Shown in pieces: positions 25,201 to 36,900 of a stretch of DNA of 64,000 bases (position 1 is its first letter; every line of letters begins with the position of its first letter). The position numbers and the translations under genes are program-made. Below the pieces are notes generated by a model. That model ran no database searches, was not told the origin of the DNA, and saw nothing but the letters and a program-made list of their open reading frames with translations. The stretch is from Beroe forskalii (Eukaryota > Ctenophora > Nuda > Beroida > Beroidae), in the NCBI GenBank assembly GCA_011033025.1, contig WFMF01000501.1, positions 1-64,000 on the forward strand, in the 5' to 3' direction.

Positions 25201-26614
25201 AAACAAATTTGAAACACACAGGCTGTCCCTACTGTAAGAACCTGAAAAGAATTGACAGATGGTTTTTGTTTTTGAGTACCAATTGTGGAAAAGGTAGTTG
25301 TTTTGTGCTAAAGATTTACTTATTAGCTGTGTTGATATTTGCATTTTTCACTAAAAAACTAACCAACGTATGCATTTCCAACTTATGCATAACTTATAAA
25401 TAAGGATAATGGTATCAAGGTATCTAAGCATCACTCACTCTTCACATAGACAATAATCAAGAAAAATAGATAACACTTTACACTAATGCACACCATTTAA
25501 CTCAGGTACCCATAACTCAACATTCAAAATGAAATAAAATAAAAATGGTTTTGATAAGCACATCAACACTGTTTTCATAAAAACTTCAAACTTCCACTTT
25601 TAACTGGATCTTCCAGCCACTATTTAGATATTGAATATTAAAATTATATCTAGCCTAGATAACAAAACCTGCAATAATAAAAAGGAGTGTTAACCAGAGC
25701 ATTAATTATCAACTTAAAATATGCTAATTAAAAACTGGGAAACATGAATTTCGAATGCTTCAAATAATTTAAATAAATTAAAAAAATACTCATTTGGATC
25801 CTGCTGCTCTCTACATTGCATTACCTAAAGGGATCATGTTGGAGTTCAAGTACGGAGTTGGAGAAAAGTCTTGCAGATTGATGTCTTGAAGAAAGTTTTC
25901 TTTTTAATTCAAATATATTAAAAAATACACTGAATATTAAAAAATACACTGAATAATAATGATATCATTTTTGAGATTTGTGTTTCACTGCATCAATGAT
26001 CAATCACTTCAAACAAGAATATAATAACTTAAATTTAATTACATTAAAGATATTAGTCAGCTGAGGCTGATTACAAATTAGCTTCCCATATATAAAGAGA
26101 TAGATCATAAAAATGATGAAAGTTTGTCAACAGACAATAGCACAATAGCAAAACTCCTGTCACTCTATATTACAAGAGTTTAGTGACAATCAACAGAGCA
26201 CATATTGAGGAATTAAGCAAGTATAGTACTGCATTTAGCATACAACCCTTCATAAGATGAGTTCTCACAAATTGTATACAAACAAATAGCTTTTGAATAT
26301 TAGGATGTTTTGAAATAAAAAGAGTAGAAGTAATAAAACAAAGAATAACCTTGAAGAAATAATTAAACTCACATGGCATAAAATTGTGCACTCGCATTGG
26401 CCAATTACTTACTTTGGTGTGCTGGGGCCAGGTGGACAACTAAAGTGGTGATTTGATAAGAACATTGTATACATTGGAATATTATAGTACCTAGGTGTGG
26501 CAATTTTTGCAACAGGAATTAAAACAATTGTATCAAAAATTTGTACTTTTCATCACAATCGAATATTACAGTACAATAATAATAGATCTATTTTCCAAGA
26601 AAAGAATAACTTAC
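22294..26614. other. Spacer between DOCK and ARMC1 exons
   Basis: No confirmed exon. It may hold missing 5' exons of DOCK and 3' exons of ARMC1. A dispersed repeat is shared between 23283-23390 and 24928-25040 (both contain TTTTTATCAATGCAGTAAT and CAATTTGCATTGGAATTAAA). Another is shared between 24528-24590 and 33772-33835 (TTTTCCCTCAGCACA). 22560-22640 begins like the GGGATCGTTC MITE family but no right end was found. Around 23920-24130 CpG content rises, possibly a promoter on the minus strand. Confidence 0.35.
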
Positions 26615-27318
26615 ACAGGTGAGCTAACATTCTTTTGTCTTTGAGCAGCCAGAGCTGGTACCAAAGTATTATGGATATCTTCTGCTGCACAAACTACTTC
26701 TGCATTCTCATGACTTGATAGGGTCTGCAAACAGCACGAAAATATTGATTTTACCATGCAAAATGATGATTGAGGGCTTAAGAATCAGCCTAGTAACATT
26801 GGAACATAATATATGAACAATCCTGAGGAGCAAAGAATCCTAAAATAAATGCAGAGAATGATAAAAACTTTTGTTAGAATATATGGAATCATAAAAAGTG
26901 ATCTGTCAATTGCATTTACCTGTAAACTCTGGATCATGCCCATATGCTTTTTTCATATATGGTCTATTAGGGAATGGGCAGCAAGGTATTTCAAGGCCTC
27001 AAGTGAAGTAAGTATTATGTTTGGATCTTCATTTCCTAAACACAGTACAAGTCCTGGAAATGTTATGTGACATGAATATCATGTTTGTTTAAACTCGGGA
27101 TAAATAAATAATCAGGTGTCCTCTCAATGGGCAACAATGACTATCCTTGCCTTACAACATAATGATTACATACTTGGATGTCTATCAAGCCCTTAAATGA
27201 TTGAGGATTTATTTAGATTCTAACCTGAAAGAGAAGCTTCATCTTTGGCTATAGCAGATCTGTTTTGGGGATCTTTCGACAAATCCCTCAATCTTGTGAC
27301 AATCGCATGTACATCCAT
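26615..27318 (-). pseudogene. ARMC1: ARMC1-like gene, first three exons, with an in-frame stop
   Basis: Minus-strand exons 27318-27225, 27053-26920 and 26724-26615, with GT/AG borders and matching phases. The product begins MDVHAIVTRLRDLSKDPQNR, continues LVLCLGNEDPNIILTSLEAL and KYLAAHSLIDHI, meets a TGA at 26955-26953, then resumes in the same frame with KKHMGMIQSLQ and TLSSHENAEVVCAAEDIHNT. This resembles ARMC1, an armadillo-repeat protein of the mitochondrial outer face and cytosol linked to mitochondrial distribution. The TGA lies in CATATATGAAAAAAG. An extra AT plus an extra A, relative to an expected CATATGAAAAAG, would explain it, so either sequencing slips or real decay are possible. 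The C-terminal two thirds were not found. Confidence 0.65.
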
Positions 27319-28441
27319 TTATATACCTAATCCATTTTATTCATGAATTAATTTATTTATTACTAATTTATACAAAATGTTTGAAGTGATTGATCATTTC
27401 AGTGAAACACAAAAATTCTCAAATATGAATTCAAACCCAAACACTTTGCACCGCTATTCAACTGTCAGTTTCGAGATAAAATATCTCTTCTTCAGGAACT
27501 CCACAAAGTGTGACACAACATTCTGAGATTATGAGATCCATAAAATTGAGAATCATTTTTTAAAGACATCAATCAGTGCCAAGATTTTTCTCCAATTCTG
27601 TAATTAATATTTTTTTTCTGTAATTAATATTAGCCAATTTTGAGGGTACTTGTAGGCGTGCAATTGTAAGTAGTATTGCACTCCTCACATTGGCTAATAC
27701 AGTAACAGCATGGCAAATGGTCATAACGCTAATAAAATTATTGCCATTCTAGCCATTCAAGCGTGACCTGTAGAAACTCCACAATACCCTAAAAACAATT
27801 TTCACAGAAATCAAGTTTTAGCTCCACTATCAGAGTATCTAAGTCATCATATTAGTTCAAGGAATTCGACTGAATGCTAGTTCGAAATACTGTGTCTTTA
27901 AACCTTGAAATTGGGAAACAACCAGTTTACCAAACTGTTGCTAAACACATATATCCCTGTTTGCGTTGCACTGCACGTTTACACACACCTATGCGGTCTT
28001 AGGAAACCAAACCGAAAAACTGGTTTACTGGCTATTTTTAGCCAACTGGAACCAGATTCATTGAGTTTAATTTGCCATGTCAGCTGTTGACAAACCTTCG
28101 TGAGAACCATCGCCGCTTCTAAAGCCTGCAAAACAAGGTGTGTGTATGCACCGTGCGCATACACACATCCCACAACCTCCAAACCATCCCCAGATTAATA
28201 CCCAGATTAATCTCAACCCTGTCTTAATAACTTAGCAAACCAACAACTTTGTTATACAGTTAATCTGCAAGGCTGAGTCCTTTCAGTACAAAATCTCTCT
28301 ATCTACTCAGATAAAATTCATATTGATATTTCTACATTTCTTTCCAAAAAGGGTGTCATTGAAAATGATATTTGAGATTTCATACCAGATTGGGGTAAAA
28401 ATCTCCGAAGAGAGTCAAATATTATAAAATACAGGTTGAGA
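27319..28441. other. Spacer between ARMC1 start and the LINE
   Basis: Positions 27378-27545 are a dispersed repeat (GATTGATCATTTCAGTGAAA, CTATTCAACTGTCAGTTTC) also present at 59040-59210 and 59620-59790. Positions 27938-28005 are a palindromic module copy. No gene recognised; the ARMC1 promoter should lie just above 27318. Confidence 0.45.
27938..28005. repeat. Palindromic module, AT-richer copy
   Basis: Starts TTGCTAAACACATATATCCC and ends ACACACCTATGCGGTCTTAG, the same two end blocks seen at 32.4, 48.4 and 58.0 kb, but the GC-rich centre is reduced to about 20 bp. A minimal member of the family. Confidence 0.7.
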
Positions 28442-31400
28442 AAGCACCCAACATTTGTAATGAGAGGTGTATCACAATTACAATGATTAAGAAACGATAA
28501 GCTTGTGTCATGTCCAGTCTATGACCAGTTGTATATCAAAAGATGTCACAAGTGCCAAGGATTTGGACATTATGCAAGAGAATGTTCCCAAACAACCTGT
28601 TGTGGTTTATGTGCATCAGGAGATCATGAAACTCGTGACTGTTCTCACAAGGATTCCTCTGATGTTGAATCGGTGTATAAGTGCTGTAATTGTTTGAAAG
28701 CTGGAAAAACTGGTGATGACTTGAAGCATCCTGCATTTTCAAATGAATGTCCATCTTATCATGCCAAACAAGATAAACTTAAGTCATCACTTTCTTATTA
28801 TTCAAAAAACTAGTCAGACCTAAACTGGTGATCCAGTCTCATCTGAAAATCCTTGTTTGGAATACCAGGAGCATCAACAACAAATGTGATGATTCAATGT
28901 GTTTACTTCAAGATGAGGATGTTGATATTGCTTTTGTTTCAGAGACATGGCTTACAGACCATTCAAATGCAATAACAGCTGATATAAAGTCATATGGCTA
29001 TAGCATCATACATCATTATAGATCTGATACTAAAGGGGGAGGAGCAGCACTGCTTCTGAAAACAAACCTCCATTTTAATCCAGTAACTCTGAAAGTCCAT
29101 GGAGTTACCACATTTGAATTTATTAGTGCTATGGTAACATGCACAGTTGACATGAAAGTTTTGTTTATATCCATTTACAGAACAGGTACAGTCACTAAGA
29201 AATTTTATGAAGAATTTGACAACCTGCTTGGTGTGGCCAGTATGAGGTATGACTATATCTTGATTGGTGGGGACTTTAATATACATATGGAGTCTACTAA
29301 TGAACAATCATCTGAACTCTTACAAGTTAGTTCATCCTATGGCTTTAATCAGCTAATAAAACACCCAACTCACATCAATGGTGGTACCATTGACCTCTTG
29401 TTTGATAACAGCAACCTTTTTGATCAAGAATCCATGTATGTCAAAAGTGACTTTTTGTTGAGTGACCACTATCCCACATTCTGTTCAACAAAAACCTTAC
29501 ATGTTAATCTAAAAAAACCTAAGACGATTGCTACCAGGAACTTCAAAGTGGTTGACAAGGATCAATTGACTGATGATATAGTGGCTGTTCTATCAAATTT
29601 GAAGATGAGCTCCCAATTCAGTGTTTCTTGCAATGAATTTTTCAAGGTTATGAACACTGCACTTGATAAACATGCACCACTTACCCAGAAAACAATTTCA
29701 TTTGCTTCCCATGCACCTTGGTTTGATTCTGAATATAAGAACCAACGCAAACTAAGAAGAAAAGCTGAAAAGAAAAAGAACAAAAGTGACTACCATAAGA
29801 TTCTCTTTGAAGAGATTCGTGCAGAAACAACTATCATGGCAAACCTAAAGAAGAAGCAATATTATAGTGAATTACTTGAAAAAAACAAGGGTAATGTTAA
29901 AGCAGTCTACAATGTTGTGAATAGAGAGCTTGACAGAAAAAAGGAACACAATATGCCTTCAATGCCAGACATCGAGCAGCTCAGTAAAAGATTCAACAGT
30001 TACTTCACTGATAAAATTACTAATATCCGAGAAACCCTGCCATCTGTCAGTAAACACTGAAGTGTAGAAACTGAACCTGTATTTCGTAGTGAATACTTGA
30101 ATGAGTTCACTCCATGTACAGAAGATGAGCTTAGGGAGATAATAAAAGAAAGTGGCATCAAGTGTGCACCAACTGACTTCTTACCAGAGGTGGTTCTGAA
30201 AGATAACATTGAAAATCTCATTCCAACATTATGCCAGCTGGTGAATCAGTCACTGTCTACTGGTTCAATTGAAGGTTTGAAAATAGCAGACATTATCCCC
30301 ACCTTAAAAGATGCAAAACTGGATCCTGATGAGCTGAAGAACTATCGCCCCATCTCAAATTTGTCATTTCTGGGCAAACTCATTGAACGTGTTGTCCATT
30401 CTAGGCTAAATGAACACCTAGAAAGAAATAACATGAACATATCAGAACAATCAGCATACAAAAAGAACCACTCAACAGAGACTATTCTGATCAAAGTCAC
30501 GAATGATCTGCTGATTGCTTGTGATAACAAATCAGCCACTGTTTTGATGATGTTAGACCTGTCAGCTGCATTTGATACTGTAGATCATAACAAGTTGTTG
30601 GAGATTCTCAGTAAAGAAATCAAAATTCGTGGAGTGGCACTCAAATGGTTCAAAAGTTTCCTAGTGGGCAGATCACAGAGGACCAGACTTGGCTACGTGG
30701 TAAGTGAATCAGGAATCTATCACTCTCATGTTTGGAGTCCCCCAAGGTTCAGTTCTGGGTCCAATCCTGTTTAACATCTACATAAGATCTCTTTATGCTA
30801 CTATTCAAAAGAGTGGATTCAATGTTCAGGGTTATGCAGATGATCAACAGGTATACAAAAGTTTCAAACCTTGTGATCAAGCTGAGACCCTGAATATCCA
30901 GATGCTTAACTGCTTTCAGACAATCCAAGATTGGATGATTGACTATTGTCTGCAGCTGAACCCTGGAAAAACTCAGGTCATTGTCATTGGTCCATCAAAC
31001 ATCCTTGACCAGATTACCATTGGAGGTATCATCCTACCTGGTGAAGTGTGTGTGAGATTTGTGTCTAGTGTCAGAAATCTTGGGGTGACTCTGGATGACC
31101 AACTATCATTCAGTACTCATATCACTGCACTCAAAAAAGACTGCTTTCGTCTCATTAGGAATGTTGTTAAAAAACGTTTCATCTTCACTAATGATCAGAT
31201 GAAGTTGGTTGTAAACAGCATTATAGCATGCAGATTGGACTATTGTAATGCCCTTTACTATGGAATCAATGAACAACTACTCAGACAGCTACAATTAATT
31301 CAGAACGCAGTGCAAAAGCAATTGTAGGACTTTATAAACATGATCATATGGGAGATACACTTAAGGATTTACATTGGCTTCCAGTTCAGTATCGTGTTCA

Positions 31401-31960
31401 TTTCAAGATTCTCCTCACTGTGTTCAAATGTTTAAATGGCTTGGCTCCTGAATATCTAGAAACTATGATTAAATATATTGACTATACCCATTCTATTTCT
31501 TTGCATGAACCTAGAGTTTATTCAAATTTTGGAGATCGTGCTTTTGAGAAATCTGGGCCGAAACTTTGGAATAGTCTCCCACTAGAATTGAGAGTTTGTC
31601 CTACTATTGGTTTATTCAAGTGTGCTCTTAAAACTCATTTATTTAAACAAGCATTTGATATCTAACATATTTTGTTTAAATTATTCATCAAGCATTTGAT
31701 ATTTAATTTATTTACCTTAATTAACTAATTTATTGAAATTTGTATTTATTTTTTTTGGTGTCTTTAAGGCAGTGCTTACCTTTAAAATAGCTTCAATAAT
31801 GTTGATATTTTGGCTTTTAATTTTAACTGTAAATAATATTTGAATGAAGCACTGCTTAGCTTAATGTTACATTGTTTTCGTGGCACAGCTGTGCAATTAT
31901 ATTAAGTTGATGTGCCACTATAATATAAAAGTTTAAATTATTATTTTTTTTTTATTATCT
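28442..31960 (+). mobile_element. CR1/L2-like LINE retrotransposon, 5'-truncated and broken
   Basis: 28442-28813 is the end of ORF1 with CCHC zinc knuckles (CHKCQGFGHYARECS, then CGLCASGDHETRDC) and one stop near 28484. ORF2 follows from about 28828: an apurinic-type endonuclease (NTRSINNK, SETWL, GGDFN, SDHYPTF), then reverse transcriptase (NYRPISNLSFLGKLIERVV, DLSAAFDTVDH, FGVPQGSVLGPILFNIYI, YADD). The C-terminus has LKDLHWLPVQYRVHFKILL and KLWNSLPLELR. ORF2 is broken by a TGA at 30058-30060, a frame change near 30710-30770 and another near 31310-31330. The 3' UTR probably ends in the AT-rich stretch before 31960. The motif set is typical of the CR1/L2/Rex group. No poly-A tail was seen, as expected for that group. 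Confidence 0.9.
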
Positions 31961-32219
31961 GAAGTCAAAATACTTCTAACAGTCTGACGATTATCAATAC
32001 ATAAAATGAACGTATATGAATATCATATAATGTTATTTTGATGTTGGGGAATCCCAGAGCACCGAGAAAAATGATTACAAAACTGATTATAGAATAAACT
32101 GAGTACAAAATCATACCAGATTTATTTATTACTGTGATTTTCAATAAAGAAATTCTGTGATCTATAAATATTAATCTTTTGTTGCACTAATCTTTTGTTT
32201 CACTTACCAACGGGCAATG

Positions 32220-32675
32220 CATTGTCGTACGAGTGCGCACGCGCAGCGAGGTTAGGGGAACCCGGAGTGCGCGGCGCGGTTAGAGGAAGCAGACGCCAGC
32301 TGCGAAGCGTTAATTCTCGAAAGGGTCTGTCAACGTCATGTCTGACAAAGGTTTCCCTAATAAACAGCGGCTTGCCGCGCCGCGCACTCCATGCGCGAAA
32401 CCAGGGCACTAGTTAGGACTTCCTAAACCCACATAGGTTTCCTAAGCCCGCATAGGTGTGTGTACGCTCCGCGCGCTTCCCTGGGGAAGCGCGCCGCGCG
32501 AGCCACACAGGGATATACGTGTTTAGCAACACATAGGTGTGTGTACGCGCCGAGCGCTTCCCTGAGGAAGCGCGCCGCGCGCGACGATAACAGGGATATA
32601 CGCGTTTAGCAAAGTTAGGACAAATATGTTGTATACCCCTGCTCGCATTTATGCACACCTATGCGACTTAGGAAA
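32220..32675. repeat. GC-rich palindromic module cluster 1
   Basis: 32225-32410 holds modules shared with 58.4 kb (GACGCCAGC, GCGAAGCG, AGGGTCTGTCAA) and GCGCACTCCATGCGC. Two complete module A copies lie head to tail at 32439-32529 and 32529-32612. Each begins CATAGGTGTGTGTACGC, has a GCGCTTCCCT...AGGAAGCGC hairpin core and ends CAGGGATATACG followed by TTTAGCAA. A third, degraded and reversed copy lies at 32614-32675. Flanking DNA is AT-rich, so the GC jump is sharp. Confidence 0.85.
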
Positions 32676-32739
32676 TAAAACAAATACCTCAGGTCCTCAG
32701 GATAATACATTTTTGGCTCCTGAGAATAATCAGTTGTTC

Positions 32740-32793
32740 AAATTTGCCAGACGTTGTTTGCCCTGCAGGGGGCCAAGCAACGTCTGGCAAATT
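32740..32793. repeat. Short hairpin
   Basis: AATTTGCCAGACGTTG pairs with CAACGTCTGGCAAATT across a loop of about 20 bp. No other feature attaches to it. Confidence 0.6.
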
Positions 32794-33463
32794 CAAATGG
32801 AGCTGATCAATCAAACCATTCTATTTGATCGACTAATGTACTGTAAATGTCCCTTGTTTTAATTCAAGTCTTGCAAATGCTCAGCCGCCATAGTGCTTTA
32901 GAACCTTAATATTGCATTTAATGGGTTTAATTGAATAACAATAGTAATTATTTTCAGTGAAATTAAGTTAACTTTTATGAGTGCATTGAAGTGTGATGGT
33001 TAAATACCATTTTTGGTGTTGGAAAATGCTCTAAACCACCAGGTGTTCCTAAAATATTTCTGAGGAGGCTCTGTTCCCTTGAAATCCCTTGGCTTAAGGC
33101 TATGCCCCATGAACCTGCCTACATTGTTAAGACAGCTCTGTAGGGTCTTTGTACCACATACCCACTCTCAAAATCATGACTACCCACCTCTGACTGAACC
33201 TCAAAACAATCTGCCTATAGTTCACTGTTTTATTTGGGCAATCAATTGCTAGTACACTGCTGTTCATTTTTAATGGATAAATAACAATGACTTGGTTAAT
33301 TCTTATAGTTCTTTTAGTGAATAAATGATAGTAACACGTATTTAGCAATTGTATTTGTTCTCACAATAAGGAGCCTATTAGACTAATTAATTCACTGTTA
33401 CATTCAACATTTCAAATTGTACTTCTAAGCATATTGAATTCAACATTGATTCAACAGTGTATA

Positions 33464-33497
<34 letters not shown>

Positions 33498-33988
33498 TGG
33501 CCCATGGCCAGTCAGTTACCCAAGCAGTCCATTCCAAAAAATAAAAAGAAGGCTTGCCCCCAGGAAAAGCATAATAATTCACGAAAGAAAGACAAAGGGT
33601 CTTCACTTCCATACTCTAGTGATGAGGGTCTTGTTGACAAAAATGGATACAAAATGCATCTTAAAAATGCTCAAAATTTTGCGATTGTATCCTGGCTGAC
33701 CTGGCTGGATCATGTCTCAGATTCGAGTTTTCCAGGAGTGAACCCCCTTTAGTTGTATTATTTTTATGTCCTTAGTGGATAACCTTGTAAACAGTCTTCA
33801 TGATTGAGTGTTTTTCCCTCAGCACAGCTTAGAGGCTACTTTTTATTTTATTCAATCCAATTAAATTTTCTTTGCCTTGTTTGATGTTGCTTGTGATCCA
33901 CCTTAATATTTGTAGTTTGACAACATTTGATTCACTGGATTCAATTTAAAAATGTTGATATTGTTATTTGTTAAATCCCCCTAGGAAA

Positions 33989-36900
33989 ATGTTAGTTTTG
34001 TTTGAAACACCAGCTGGTCTTTCTCTATTCAAAGTCCTTGATGATAAGAAGATATCAGAGTCTCATGATCTTGCTACAGACTTTTCCAGCCCAGAAGGTG
34101 CCAGTAAGGTTGGTAAAATGTTATATTCCTGTATTTAACTATCACTGCACCTCCACCTGGAATTTTGAAATTGGAATTATCTAAAAATTGTTTGTTCATC
34201 ATCAGTTTTGCCTTAAAATTCTGTTTTCAATTAATTTTTCAATTTTTACAGCACATTCAACTAACATAGGGATCGTTCACATATTACGTAATCAATTTTT
34301 GGCCATTTTCAACCCCCCTCCCTCCCCCTTGTAATCAAAAATAATCTAAGCCCAACTCCCCTCTTGAGGAAAATATTACATAATCATGGCTAAACCACCT
34401 CCCCCACCTTCTTGAGTAGACAATGAAGAAAATGGACAGTGTAAATACTTTAAAATTTATTTTGTTTCAACTTTGGAAAAGTTATGAAAATGTTGAGGTA
34501 AGTTTTTAAAAATGGTGCTGAAAAATTGTGCTTTTGAGTTGGTTTTTTGAAAATTTTGCTAAAAATACCGACAATTTGTGGCAAAAATTTTGTCAAAAAT
34601 TGTAAATTTTGATTACGTAATCAACCACTAAACCCCCTCCCCCCTCCCCGTAATCAAACGTAATCATTTGAAAACTCCCCCCCTCCCCCTAGCCTAGGTG
34701 ATTACATAATATGTGAACGATCCCATATAGAACTATCTAATTCTACTAAATTAACTTAAAATTGAAGGCCCTTGGTTGTGCTGAGGCTGGGCACCAAGAC
34801 AAATCTGAAACCTGTTAAGAGGGCCTCCCAAATTTTAATTTAACTCAAGTTCTGGATGTATTTTTTCATAAGGGGTTCAGGTCTGATAATTTGGAAGACG
34901 CCCCAATTTGGGATGTTAAGGGGGGGGTCCACCCCTCATATTTGTGGAAACACGAGTTTGAGATATGAGTTGGGCAGAATGACCAGATTGTGTAACAGCA
35001 TTTTGATGGTGGTCTTGAGTACATAGGTCCAAAATTGTGCCTGTGATGCCTTGTGACAAAAATGGCAACCAAAAATCAAAATTTTACCATCTGGGTGCAG
35101 ATAGGGTGCATTTGGGGACCAGATAGCTGATAGGGTGCATAATTGGGTGCAGATAGGTCTTATTTGGGGTGCAGATGAGGTGCATTTGGGGTGTAGAGAT
35201 GATGCAGATAGGGTGCATTTGCGGTGCAGGTAGGGTGCAGTTGGGGTGCTGATAGGGCTTCATTTGAGGTGCAGATAGGGTGCATTTGGGTTGAAGATAG
35301 GGTACATTTGGGGTGCAGATAGGGTTATTTGGGCTGCAGATAGGGTGCATCGCATTTGTTTCACAGAAAGGGCCAATTTGGGGTGCAGATAGGGTGCATT
35401 TGGGGTGCACATAGGGTGCATTTGGGGTGCAGATAGGGTACATTGTTCCAATTGTTCCAAACTCAAAGAAAAGTAGATTGGGACAGGGACTTTTGGATCA
35501 AATGGGTTATTTGAGAAAATTGGGACAAAGAAAATGGAAGAGATTGGACTCAAAAAAGTGAATGCAGACTGGGACAATTGGGACGAAAGTGACAGAGACA
35601 ACTGGGGCTCAAATGATTGTGTTTTTGAGCAGCAATTTAGTTTTATTTGTCTCACAGCCAGTTACATAGTGGCACTTGCTGCGTTGCAACTGCCACTGCC
35701 TTTTTCCTGCATATGTTTTGGGATAGGGAAGTGGGAACACTTAACCACTGCAAACAAATGCAACCGAAATAGTTACTAAGTATAGTAGTATGGATATAAC
35801 TTTCATTTCAATGATAGAAAAACTTGGATCAATATAAAAATGATAAATGACTGATTTTTTTTGTTTGTCCCAATTGTCCCATAAACCAGTCCCTAACTCA
35901 AAGTTAATTGGGACACGGACAATTGGGGCAGTGACACTCCCCCTATAGGGCGCTGGGTGCATTTGGGGTGCAGATAGGGTGCATTTGGAGTGCGGAATAT
36001 TCATGAATAATGCGTTTCGTCATCAACAAGTACAGCCCGTACATTTGAATGTTACTACACCCTTGTCTGTACCTTTGGGCTGAGTCGACCTTGTGGCTGT
36101 TTAGGTTAATGATATATTTTCTCGCTTTTGGTAAGTTTGCACAGTAGTAGTGGCCACGATTCACTCCCCCAGTCCGATCGCTGATTGACTTTGTTGCCAC
36201 AGAGAAATGTTGTAAACGAGGGCAGGGAGCAATGACTCGTTGTAAACCATGGTATGGTAGTGAAGGCACTTTGCAACTAGTAAATTAAAGCCGGGGAATT
36301 CAGCATTAGGGATATTTAGAGTTGGAATGGGAGCTTGACAGTTGAAGGTGGTGAAGCCCAATGGCCATATAACTATGTTCTACTGAGGCAGTCTTCAAAA
36401 TGATGCAGTTGAAAATGGCTGGAATTTCAATTCTAATTTGTGGAACTAGTTACTAGTTATTGAGTTTATAGGGAAATAAATTAATGTACTTGAGATTTTC
36501 CGACACCACCGGCTAGCCAAGCAGATAGTCGACTGGACAACCGGTTACCGTTTAGCCGACTGCTATTTTGAGTTTGGTTTCAGTTCGGGATGGATACAGT
36601 GCAATGTACTCACTGTCTGTGTCCATGGCTCCCGGGGGTGTAGGTTTCTTGGGCTAGGGAGCCGAAAAACCGTGTGCGGTACATTTTGTGCCTCATAATC
36701 ACCCTTGCCCAACTGATGACCCTTTGTTAGCCCAGAGCACTTGTTGGTTTTTAGGCCTTAAATTATTATTAAAATCATTGAATCTCCTTTATTCATACAT
36801 TTTGACACTTGCATAAATCTATGAGCATGATATGAGCATGATATGAGCATGATATTAAATTACTCCTTTTATTATTTTTGGATTACTAACTATAAAGACT

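Larger units (their letters stand above)
31961..33988. other. Spacer between LINE and NOP58
   Basis: Contains the GC-rich palindromic cluster 32220-32675, a hairpin at 32740-32793 and a pure A run at about 33469-33495. After the A run a small open frame (33504-33752) rich in Lys and Ser has no recognised homology and is not called. 33772-33835 repeats sequence from 24528-24590. A TAG just before the NOP58 start codon (CCCCCTAG at 33977-33984) looks like a splice acceptor, so a 5' UTR exon may lie here. Confidence 0.4.

Noticed and set aside
25800..25870. Candidate minus-strand exon with acceptor and donor (about 15 residues)
   Set aside because: No match to ARMC1 or DOCK; too short to support.
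33504..33752. 82-codon Lys/Ser-rich frame after a poly-A run
   Set aside because: No homology recognised; the poly-A run hints at a retroposed fragment, but one frame of this length is weak evidence.
35084..35655. Minus-strand frames of 119-131 codons rich in Pro, Cys and His
   Set aside because: Translations of the degenerate 21-22-bp tandem repeat.
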